Origin: Desulfobaccales bacterium
GTDB lineage: Bacteria; Desulfobacterota; Desulfobaccia; Desulfobaccales; 0-14-0-80-60-11
DNA length: 52,414 bases
Direction of reading: 5' to 3'
NCBI GenBank assembly: GCA_041648175.1
Contig: JBAZPO010000021.1
Location: forward strand, 1 to 52,414
In this document: positions 45,464 through 52,414 of the stretch, piece by piece
How the letters are laid out: each line of letters starts with the position of its first letter
Position numbering within the stretch: the stretch's first letter is position 1
Made by a program: the position numbers and the translations under genes
Notes under the pieces: model-generated
What the model was told of the DNA's origin: nothing
Seen by the model: the letters and a program-made list of their open reading frames with translations, nothing else
Databases searched by the model: none

Positions 45464-46170
45464 GGTTTTTTCTCGGATTTACTTTCAAACATGGACACCC
45501 TACCTTCTCGCTTTAAAAACGGGGGTAGGGTGGAGGCTAAAGCGCACTGCAGTGATCTCTCGCCGTATAGCGTAGGAAGCATGATCTCATCGGCACGACA
45601 ATTCCCATAACATTTCATAGCTCCAAAAGACCAAAAGCGCTGGATAACCGGGCCATCTGGTTATCACCTGCTCACCTGATCTATTCCTAAAGTCATGCCG
45701 CTGCCGTTTCTTTATTTATCTCAGGATCAATTTCAGAAACCCCTTTTGTAAGTATTTGGAATCATTCGGTTGATTTTATAGACCGAATGATCCCAAGATT
45801 TCTTTTAAAAAAACTTGAATTTTGTATAAGTTTAATATAATCGTGTATAGAATATATAATATACATTTGAAGCTCTAAGGGAAAGATCTATACGAGTATT
45901 TTTCGCCCATTTACCCTAATTATTGAATTTAGGAGGCCTCAGGAAGACCTGCGGAAGAGTGCTTAATTCAGCCCAAATATAAAGAATTTTTTTACTCGCG
46001 CGAGGGAACGCCAAATTCATGCAAAACCTGCCGTCGCCCCACTAGAATAAACCTGCAGATCACTCACTCATCTTCAGCTAACTTAGAGGCGGCCCGGACG
46101 AAGTCCCGTTCAAACGGGGAAAATCCCTAACAGCCGATAATCAGGCTGATCCCCCTTAAGGAGAAGAAAA
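45464..46170. other. Gene-free region upstream of the large sensor gene
   Basis: The 45464-45540 part holds a GC-rich hairpin. The stretch 45760-45880 is AT-rich, with TATAAT-like boxes near 45837 and 45858, so the promoter of the sensor gene may be there. Near 46102-46120 is CCCGTTCAAACGGG, and CAGCCGATAATCAGGCTG (46131-46148) lies just before the Shine-Dalgarno. No known riboswitch class could be matched. Confidence 0.4.
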
Positions 46171-48837
46171 ATGGGAGTTGCCACCTTTCAGGACCTTTTT
46201 AAAGGCCAGATGGATTACATCTTTTTCTTTGAGGGGTTGGCTTTTTTCTTGGTGTTGGCAGTTTGCTACCTCTTTCGCGGGGATGTTTATCAACGACTTC
46301 ACTGGCGCTGGTTCGGCGGATTCGCCTTAGCTCAGGGAATGGCTGCCTGGCTGTCACTGGTCGCCATAAATATTTCACAGCCTTCTTATTTAAGCATCAT
46401 CAGCGCTGCTTTGCTCATTGTTTCATGGGTCTGCTTAATGGAATTCGGTCGGTCCGGGTTGAGCCGGGTCCGGGGCCGGGAATCGGGATTATGGCTGTTA
46501 GCTCTACTCCTGATGATGACTGCCCTGGGAGGTTTGCGAGGCTGGGCCGGGATAGAATTCGTCAGTCATTATACGCTAGGATTAATCGGGGGATTGTGGG
46601 CTGCGGCTGCACTGTTTTCGGCAGGCCGCCAACTGCCTCCTCAAAATCGCGGCAGCGGTCAGCTTGCGAGCCTTTCTCTGGGCCTGTTTGCGGTAAGCAC
46701 CGCGCTTTCGCCCCTCCAGTCCACCCTGTTTTCGACCGCCTGGCTCAATCAAGACCTCCTGGCGCGCTTTACCGGTGTGCCGATTCAATTCTTTCAGGGG
46801 CTGTTGGCCTTTGGGATGGCGGCCGGCATATATGGCTATTTGCCGTGGCGTCAGAAAGAGGAAGAGGCTCAAGATACCCGGTATCGTTCCCGTTACATGT
46901 TTACGATGCTGGCCACCCTCTCGGTCATCCTGGGCTTGGGCAGTGTCTTGACCCTTTATCTGGGAGACTGGGCCAATAAACAGCACGATAAGGTCAAAGC
47001 CGAGGTTTCGGAATATGCCGCTATTGTGGTAAACCGGTTAAACGCCGAATTCAAGCATCTGGATGATGGCGCCAAAGCCTTGGGCGAAACGAGTTGGTTG
47101 GCCTTATCGATTCGCACTAACCGAGAGGTAGATCAAGATCGGGTTAATGGCTTATTGGACCGCTACAAAGAAACTATGGGGGCGTCGGTCTGCTATCTCA
47201 TGGATACAACAGGAAAAACCATAGCCTCCTCCAACCGCAATGACCACGATAGTTTTTTGGGCCATAACTATGGCTTTCGCCCCTATTTCAAACAGGCTAT
47301 TAGCGGGTCCTTCGGCCGGTATTTTGCCGTAGGCGTTACTTCCAAGGTGCCGGGGTATTATGTGAGCTGCCCCGTGCGCGCTCCCCGGGGAAAAATCACG
47401 CGAGGGGTGGCGGTAATAAAAGTCTCCATGGATAAAATTACTGAGGAACTGAAAGCCGCAGTTCAAAAAGGCAATTCCATAATGGCCCTGGCAGACCCAC
47501 GCGGCATCGTGTTTCTGGCCACCAATCCGGACATGATTTTTAAAAGTCTCTGGCCGCTGGATCAACAAAACCCTGCTGAATTAAAGGATCAGTACGGCAA
47601 AGACCGGTTTGCCCCCATTTTTCCCGCAAAATTTGAGGATGGGGCCCGAGTGGAGCTTCAGGGGGTAAATTATCTGGTATCAAACGCTGGGACCATCCAC
47701 GCGGGCTGGTCGATCTTTTTTTTCCGTCCCGTCGAGCGCCTCGGCATGTACCGGCTCGGCGGCATTCTGCTGGCTTGTATTTTGGCGCTCCTGGCCCTGG
47801 TCAGCCTGAGCAGCAACTTATATCTCAAGGAGTACGCGCTCTCAACGTCGGGCCGCGTCAAGGCCATTTTGGACGCCGCGCCCGAAGCCATTGCCGTTAT
47901 CGATCCAAACACCTCACAAATTAAGGAATCGAATCAGTTTATGGCCCAGGCCCTGGGCTACACGCCTCAAGAGCTGCTTGCCTTAAGACTGGATGACCTG
48001 CTGGACCAGCAGCCTCAAGAAACCCATGACCAGCTTCAAAAAATTGTTCAACAAAATGACGGAACCCAGCAACGCTGGCAGTTCCGCCATAAAGACGGCA
48101 ACCACCTGGCGCTTGATGTTATAGGGGTGGGGCTGAAACAAAGAGGAAAAAATCAGGCGTTGATCTTCGGCCGGGAGGCGATTCCGCTGCAGCCGGTCAA
48201 TCCTGGATTCGGGACGCCTGGCCATTTCCTCCTCGAATACAACCCCGAGGCCTTAAGTGCGAGTGGCAAGTTGGACGAGTTTAACAATATTTTGTCATCC
48301 CTGATCCTGCAAACGGAAATGGCCCTGGACGAGCAGCCCAATGAAAGCAGTGTGTGCCGCAACTTACAGGAGATGCTCGAATCCGCCCTCCAGGCCAAAA
48401 ATCTGGTTCGGGAAATAGTTACCCGGCCCCCTAAGGAAATAGCCAAAGTAGCCGCGCTTCGAGGTGAGCATCTCCTGCTGGTGGATGATGAGCCTCAACT
48501 TTGCAAGCTGGAAGAAAAATTATTCCGGCGTCTCGGGTACCGTGTCACTGCCTTCACTGACAGTTCTTCAGCCTTGGAAGCCTTCCGAAGAAGTCCCCAG
48601 GAGTTTGATCTGGTCATCGCTGACTACAGCCTGCCCCTGATATCTGGTCTGGAGCTGGCCCGTGAACTCCAGCGCCTGCGCCCTGATTTACCCATTATCC
48701 TGGCAACCAGCTTTGGCGAAACCGAGAAGATCAACGGAGCCCGGCAAATGGGCATCGAATGTTTGGAGAAACCCGTCCTTGGAGGGGACCTGGACAAGAT
48801 TGTCCGGCGCTTGTTGAAGAAGCATCGTCAAGCCTGA
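46171..48837 (+). CDS. Large membrane sensor with Cache-like, PAS and receiver domains but no ATPase
   Basis: An 888-aa protein. Seven or so membrane segments fill residues 15-230. A further segment at 245-265 starts a Cache-type periplasmic sensor (about 270-530; MDTTGKTIASSNRND, GVTSKVPGYYVSCPV), closed by a segment near 530-550. A PAS domain follows (565-680), then a dimerisation helix-like region (FNNILSSLI) in which the phospho-acceptor His of IAHDFNN is replaced by D702. A receiver domain (765-885) has D818 in LVIADYS. No HATPase domain is present. So it cannot autophosphorylate and may only be a phospho-receiver or scaffold. Start ATG 46171 has AAGGAG 8 nt upstream. Confidence 0.8.
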   Translation: MGVATFQDLFKGQMDYIFFFEGLAFFLVLAVCYLFRGDVYQRLHWRWFGGFALAQGMAAWLSLVAINISQPSYLSIISAALLIVSWVCLMEFGRSGLSRVRGRESGLWLLALLLMMTALGGLRGWAGIEFVSHYTLGLIGGLWAAAALFSAGRQLPPQNRGSGQLASLSLGLFAVSTALSPLQSTLFSTAWLNQDLLARFTGVPIQFFQGLLAFGMAAGIYGYLPWRQKEEEAQDTRYRSRYMFTMLATLSVILGLGSVLTLYLGDWANKQHDKVKAEVSEYAAIVVNRLNAEFKHLDDGAKALGETSWLALSIRTNREVDQDRVNGLLDRYKETMGASVCYLMDTTGKTIASSNRNDHDSFLGHNYGFRPYFKQAISGSFGRYFAVGVTSKVPGYYVSCPVRAPRGKITRGVAVIKVSMDKITEELKAAVQKGNSIMALADPRGIVFLATNPDMIFKSLWPLDQQNPAELKDQYGKDRFAPIFPAKFEDGARVELQGVNYLVSNAGTIHAGWSIFFFRPVERLGMYRLGGILLACILALLALVSLSSNLYLKEYALSTSGRVKAILDAAPEAIAVIDPNTSQIKESNQFMAQALGYTPQELLALRLDDLLDQQPQETHDQLQKIVQQNDGTQQRWQFRHKDGNHLALDVIGVGLKQRGKNQALIFGREAIPLQPVNPGFGTPGHFLLEYNPEALSASGKLDEFNNILSSLILQTEMALDEQPNESSVCRNLQEMLESALQAKNLVREIVTRPPKEIAKVAALRGEHLLLVDDEPQLCKLEEKLFRRLGYRVTAFTDSSSALEAFRRSPQEFDLVIADYSLPLISGLELARELQRLRPDLPIILATSFGETEKINGARQMGIECLEKPVLGGDLDKIVRRLLKKHRQA

Positions 48838-48891
48838 TCGTTAAAGACGGTCCCGTTTTCTTATCGGTCTCTTATGAGTCTGCGGCTCTCT

Positions 48892-49305
48892 TCATGGGCA
48901 AACTTCCAAAGGGAATCGGAGAAGCATTGTTTCATAAAATTCCTGCGTAATCTGAAGTGCTTCTTGGGCTTCTTCAAGTGATGGTTCTTCCAGGTCACCG
49001 GGATAGCGAAATTTCCAGGCATATTCAGTGAGGGGCACGGCACGATCAACCAGATCTTTTAAGGTCGAATCCACATCTAGACACTGCTCACCTAATTCTT
49101 CCAGGCTGTGAGTTTTCCGAAAAGGCAGGCCGTGCCACATGAGAAACCCTTTGAGTATTTTTTCGATTGCCTGCTGACAATGGAACACGACATCAGACAG
49201 AAGCGGGGGAGAAGCGGTGAAATCATGGCGCGCCGCCTTCACATCCGTTTCCGCTTTTCGCAACCAGGCTCGGGTATCAGCCACCAAAACCGGATCAAGC
49301 GGCAT
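48892..49305 (-). CDS. hepT: HEPN-domain toxin of a MNT/HEPN pair
   Basis: A 137-aa helical HEPN protein: opening MPLDPVLVADTRAWLRKAETD (core DTRAWLRKAETDVKAA), then VVFHCQQAIEKILKGFLMWHG (core FHCQQAIEKILKG) and LPFRKTHSLEELG with the Rx2-4H motif. It is probably an RNase toxin or its inactive variant. ATG 49305 has GGGGAGA about 8 nt upstream. It overlaps the MNT gene by 11 nt. Confidence 0.85.
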   Translation of the reverse strand: MPLDPVLVADTRAWLRKAETDVKAARHDFTASPPLLSDVVFHCQQAIEKILKGFLMWHGLPFRKTHSLEELGEQCLDVDSTLKDLVDRAVPLTEYAWKFRYPGDLEEPSLEEAQEALQITQEFYETMLLRFPLEVCP

Positions 49306-49636
49306 AGAGTAATCTCCCCTCTCGGATAATGGTCGCAGGTAGCGAGGGAGGAAGATGGAGACGGCTATCAAACGCCTCCCTCGTCCAAACTAATACGTCC
49401 GCGGCGGCCCGGGTGCCGCGTAAGGCCTGATAAGCCAGGCGGCTGCGCCTTTTTTCCGGTGGCGCGTCGTCGGATACCACTACCATGAGGTCATAGTCGC
49501 TGTCTGGTCCGGCATCGCCTCTGGCCTTGGAACCAAACAGGTAGATGCGCTCTGGTTGAAATACCTCGACCAGACGTCGCAGGACCTCATTCAACATGGC
49601 ATCCTTATTTTGCATTTCTAAGTCCCAGATGGTCAT
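49295..49636 (-). CDS. mntA: MNT nucleotidyltransferase antitoxin of a MNT/HEPN pair
   Basis: A 113-aa minimal nucleotidyltransferase with IYLFGSKARGDAGPDSDYDLMV (core LFGSKARGDA and SDYDLMV), the GS and DxD motifs of the family. In known MNT/HEPN systems the MNT protein modifies the HEPN toxin by adding AMP groups. Alternative starts at ATG 49615 exist. This intact pair contrasts with the decayed MNT remnant at 27494. Confidence 0.85.
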   Translation of the reverse strand: MTIWDLEMQNKDAMLNEVLRRLVEVFQPERIYLFGSKARGDAGPDSDYDLMVVVSDDAPPEKRRSRLAYQALRGTRAAADVLVWTREAFDSRLHLPPSLPATIIREGRLLYAA

Positions 49637-49663
49637 TGAATAACTCGTCGGCCCCTTGTTTCC

Positions 49664-51778
49664 TTACACCACCGAATCCTCGATGCGGTTGTCGAACACC
49701 CGCTGGCTCTTGCGCTCCGAGCGGGGCAGCTTCCCGTAGTCCATCACCACCACCTCGGGGGTGACCATGAGTTTATGCTTGACCACATAGCGCACTTCAC
49801 GGCAGAGCTCATCAACGCGGCCCGCCTCCACTCCTTCGCCCCGCTCCACCTTGAGGAGCATGGAGTCGCGGCCGTGGTCGTCCCGGGTCAGATGAATCTG
49901 GTACTCGGACCCCAGCCCCGGGACCTCAGAGAGGATGCGGTCCACACTGGACGGGTAAATGTTCACCGCCCGGAACTTGAACATATCGTCCGTGCGGCCC
50001 CGAAGGCGGGAGTGCCGGGGCAGGATACTGCCGCAGGTGCACGCTCCCGGGATGATGCGGGTGATGTCCCGGGTGCGGTAGCGGATTAAGGGCGCGGCCT
50101 CCTTGCACAGGGTGGTGACCACCATCTCCCCCCACTCGCCGTCGGGGACCGGAAGTAGAGTCTCCGGGTCCAGGATCTCCAGGATGTAGTAATCGGCCCA
50201 GTAGTGGATGCAGTCGTGGTCGGGGCACTCGATCCCGGTGCCGGGTCCGTAAAGCTCGGTCATCCCGGGAATGTCGAAGAGTTCCACGCCCCCGAAAAGT
50301 TCGGAAATCTTGCGCCGCATGGACACCGACGAGCGCTCTGAGCCATAGATGATCTTCTTCAGATTGATCTTGTCGGCAATGCCCCGTTTGTTAACCTCTT
50401 CGGCCATGAGCAGGCCCATGGACGCGGTGCAGCACAACACCGTACTTTGCAGGTCCACCAGAAACTCGCAGTGCAGGTCCACATTCCCCGGCCCCACGGG
50501 CAGGGCCATGGCCCCCAGAGCCTCGCAGCCCGCCTGGAAACCCACCCCCGCGGTCCAGACCCCGTAACCCACCGCGATCTGCACCCGATCCAGAGGGGTG
50601 ACACCGGTCATCTCATAGGCCCGGGCGAAGAAATGCCGCCAGTCGTCCACGTCCTTTTGGGTATAGCAGAGAATCTTACGTTTGCCGGTGGTGCCGCTAC
50701 TGGCGTGGATGCGCACGATCTGCTCAAAGGGCACCGACCGGAAGGCAAAGGGGTAACCATCCCTGAGGTCTTCGGCCGTGGTCAGCGGCAGTTTCTGTAA
50801 ATCGGCCAGGTCGAGGATGTCCCCCGGTGAAATCCCGGCGTCGTCCAGATGAGTCCGGTAAAAGCTGGAGCCCTCGTAAGCGTGTCGCATCGTCCACTTC
50901 AGCCCCGCCAACTGGTGGGCCTTGAGTTCGGACTCGGTCTTAAAAGACGGCAAAAAAGTCTGCTGGCTCAAATTCGGCTTCTCCAATCTGATATTGGTCA
51001 ATCCCGCCGCGCCCAAACGGGACGCGGCCGGGTTGTTGTCGGAACCCGCCCCCAGAAAGGCCCGGCGCAACTCCGGGTCCACCAGGAGTTTGTCGCTTAA
51101 GCCCTGGCCCACCAGGTGGCCGTTGGCCAGGAGGTAAGCCGACTTAGAGGCGGTGAGAGCCCGGGCCGCGTTTTGCTCCACCAAAAGTATAGTCACCCCG
51201 GCCCGGGTCAACTGTTTAATGATGTCGAAAATTTCATCCGTTATGAGCGGCGCCAGCCCCAAAGACGGCTCGTCCAAAAGCAACAACCGCGGCTGGGCCA
51301 TCAGGGCCCGGCCCATGGCCACCATCTGCTGCTCTCCGCCGGAGAGCGTGTTGGTGCGCTGGCCAACCCGTTCTTTAAGGCGCGGGAACCGCGCATAGAC
51401 TCCATCAAGGCGCCGGGCCATCTCAGAGGCGCCGATGCGTAAGGCCAGAGCCCCCAATTCCAGGTTTTCCTTGACCGTCAGGTCCCCGAACATCTCCCGG
51501 CCCTCGGGGCACAGGGCCACGCCACGGGCTGCCATGGCCGCCGCGGATGAACCGGTGACGTCAACACCATTAAGGATGATACGCCCGCCCGACGGCGGCG
51601 CCAGTCCCATGATGGCCTTGAGCAGGCTGGTCTTGCCCGCGCCGTTGGCCCCCACCAGGGCCACGGTTTCGCCCTGCCCCACGGCCAGATCGATGCCGAA
51701 CAAAGCCTGAGCCGCGCCGTAGTGCACCGTCAGGTTTTCGATGCGAAGCAGGGTTTCCGTGCGCTCAACCTGGGACAT
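49664..51778 (-). CDS. LivF-like ABC ATPase fused to a phenylacetate-CoA ligase-like domain
   Basis: A 704-aa fusion. Residues 10-245 form an ABC ATPase of the LivF class (Walker A GANGAGKTS at 43-51, signature LSGGEQQ near 145, Walker B LLLLDEPSLGLAP, LLVEQN). A linker (245-290) joins an adenylate-forming ligase of the PaaK type (about 290-695): SSGTTGKRK at 360-368, YGSERSS, GMTELYGPG, the hinge RTRDITRI, and GRTDDMFKFRAVNIYP (core RTDDMFKFRAVNIYPS). The ligase would convert an aromatic or other acid to its CoA ester, so the protein may couple import and activation. Partner permease genes are not in the window. Confidence 0.88.
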   Translation of the reverse strand: MSQVERTETLLRIENLTVHYGAAQALFGIDLAVGQGETVALVGANGAGKTSLLKAIMGLAPPSGGRIILNGVDVTGSSAAAMAARGVALCPEGREMFGDLTVKENLELGALALRIGASEMARRLDGVYARFPRLKERVGQRTNTLSGGEQQMVAMGRALMAQPRLLLLDEPSLGLAPLITDEIFDIIKQLTRAGVTILLVEQNAARALTASKSAYLLANGHLVGQGLSDKLLVDPELRRAFLGAGSDNNPAASRLGAAGLTNIRLEKPNLSQQTFLPSFKTESELKAHQLAGLKWTMRHAYEGSSFYRTHLDDAGISPGDILDLADLQKLPLTTAEDLRDGYPFAFRSVPFEQIVRIHASSGTTGKRKILCYTQKDVDDWRHFFARAYEMTGVTPLDRVQIAVGYGVWTAGVGFQAGCEALGAMALPVGPGNVDLHCEFLVDLQSTVLCCTASMGLLMAEEVNKRGIADKINLKKIIYGSERSSVSMRRKISELFGGVELFDIPGMTELYGPGTGIECPDHDCIHYWADYYILEILDPETLLPVPDGEWGEMVVTTLCKEAAPLIRYRTRDITRIIPGACTCGSILPRHSRLRGRTDDMFKFRAVNIYPSSVDRILSEVPGLGSEYQIHLTRDDHGRDSMLLKVERGEGVEAGRVDELCREVRYVVKHKLMVTPEVVVMDYGKLPRSERKSQRVFDNRIEDSVV

Positions 51779-51903
51779 GCGTTTCCTTTCCCTTAATAAT
51801 TAATGCTAAAATGGCCAATTGGTCAACCGTTTTAGTTCCTTGAAGGTTTGGTCCCAGGTTACTTTTGCTCGGTCAGCCTTCGGTGTATTCTGCATTCCAT
51901 ATT
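51779..51903. other. Upstream region of the LivF-PaaK fusion gene
   Basis: No gene. A short AT-rich stretch (51795-51815) may hold the promoter for the minus-strand fusion gene, but no clear boxes are seen. Confidence 0.3.
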
Positions 51904-52080
51904 TATAGTGCTTGCCAAAAGAGCCTCTTGCAAAAGTCTCTTTACGGTCGAAACCGTATATATGACATAAGCACAGGCTGGAAAGCCTGTGCTACCGGCG
52001 AATTTCTCAAAACAAGGCTAAAGCTTGCGACCACATAATGTCCGGTAATTTTGCAAGAAACTCTTTTGGCAATCACTATA
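51904..52080. mobile_element. MITE-like inverted-repeat element C
   Basis: Ends 51904-51935 (TATAGTGCTTGCCAAAAGAG...) and 52049-52080 (...CTCTTTTGGCAATCACTATA) are 32-bp inverted repeats matching at 29 positions. The outer 18 bp match elements A and B. The interior includes a CACAGGCT..AGCCTGTG palindrome also found at 26630-26649. There is no coding capacity, so it is non-autonomous. TA-starting ends fit an IS630/Tc1-like mobiliser. Confidence 0.7.
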
Positions 52081-52414
52081 AGAGCCTGCGCTTCGTTCAT
52101 GATAACAGAGAAAAACGGTTTAAAAATGGCTTTTAGTCCCTCAAAACTACCCCAAAAATCGTTGAAAATGGCCGGGCGCAGGCCGATTGGAAGGGCAAAT
52201 CCGGCACATGTGCCGGGACATTGCCGAGGCGCCCTCGCCATATACCCGGTCTAAACCCGCGTGCAAGCGCGTTCCGGTCGAGGCGGTGCCAGGGTTGTCA
52301 CGCCCTGTCCCGCGCTGGTCCCGGGCTAAATATTCGGCTTTCGCAAAACTTAGCCAGTATTATCAAGGGATTAATGGGGCGCCGGCATCCTTGTGCCGGG
52401 ACACGGCACGGGTG
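52081..52414. other. Gene-free end of window
   Basis: I find no supported gene. A GC-rich palindromic stretch GGCACATGTGCC (52203-52214) and GGCACGG-type repeats near the very end suggest further REP-like units cut by the window edge. Confidence 0.4.

Noticed and set aside
46081..46170. Possible c-di-GMP or other riboswitch upstream of the sensor gene
   Set aside because: Small hairpins are present, but no conserved core of GEMM or another class I know could be matched.

Overview
The window looks like a chromosomal segment of a strictly anaerobic Desulfobacterota (former Deltaproteobacteria) organism, in the style of Desulfobacca, Syntrophobacter or relatives. I infer this from gene content, not a marker gene: a DAHP synthase-prephenate dehydratase fusion, several Tat-exported iron-sulfur proteins, DUF362 and DUF6599-like proteins, a branched-chain amino acid type solute-binding protein, an ABC ATPase fused to a phenylacetate-CoA-ligase-like enzyme, a Kdo transferase (so a Gram-negative envelope), and a gene that appears to use selenocysteine. 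Most genes are GC-rich. AT-rich patches (about 9.1-11.0 kb, 20.1-21.9 kb, 31.2-31.8 kb) stand out as probable acquisitions.

Layout. 0-3 kb: repeats, then a Phe-rich leader peptide with attenuator hairpins, then the aroF-pheA fusion. 3-6.3 kb: small lipoprotein, DsrE-like exported protein, and (minus strand) a PLP trans-sulfuration enzyme with hslO. 6.1-6.6 kb: a scar holding a MITE-like repeat, a frameshifted metallo-beta-lactamase-fold gene start and a tRNA 3' tail with its terminator. 6.6-11 kb (minus): a small conserved gene, a NarL-type two-component pair, an SH3-repeat lipoprotein and a membrane protein. 11-15.3 kb: rlmI-like methyltransferase, Nudix hydrolase, waaA. 15.4-16.1 kb: a MerB-family gene with two in-frame UGA codons. 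16.7-17.0 kb: a MITE with 9-bp target duplication. 17.2-30.7 kb: carA, a sorbosone-dehydrogenase-like protein, a NACHT NTPase, a FecR protein, carB, a group of small toxin-antitoxin modules, and purF. 30.8-34.7 kb: phosphoesterase, a broken small gene, a ChlI-ChlD-like chelatase, DUF4337. 34.8-38.6 kb: 5'-nucleotidase pair, a membrane protein, a solute-binding protein. 38.8-44.7 kb (minus): a periplasmic/membrane redox cluster. 45.2-52.4 kb: glycine-zipper lipoprotein, a degenerate hybrid sensor, a MNT/HEPN pair, the LivF-PaaK fusion, and repeats.

The most exciting item is 15432-16136. Three open segments lie in one frame, separated only by two UGA codons. Those codons fall where organomercurial lyase MerB has its two catalytic cysteines (Cys96 and Cys159 in the E. 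coli plasmid enzyme). Each UGA is followed, at 17 and 19 nt, by a hairpin with a GU-containing apical loop, which is the geometry of a bacterial SECIS element. I read it as a MerB-family protein with a selenocysteine pair in the active site, not as a pseudogene. The selenocysteine machinery itself is not in the window.

Other points worth following: the Phe attenuator upstream of aroF-pheA, whose competing hairpins give a coherent switching model; the cluster of Tat-exported aldo/keto reductase, NapH-like polyferredoxin, DUF362 and DUF6599 proteins; the solitary NACHT NTPase; the LivF-PaaK fusion; and a rich set of non-autonomous inverted-repeat elements. All functional calls are from reading the sequence and recalled family knowledge; no searches or structure predictions were run.
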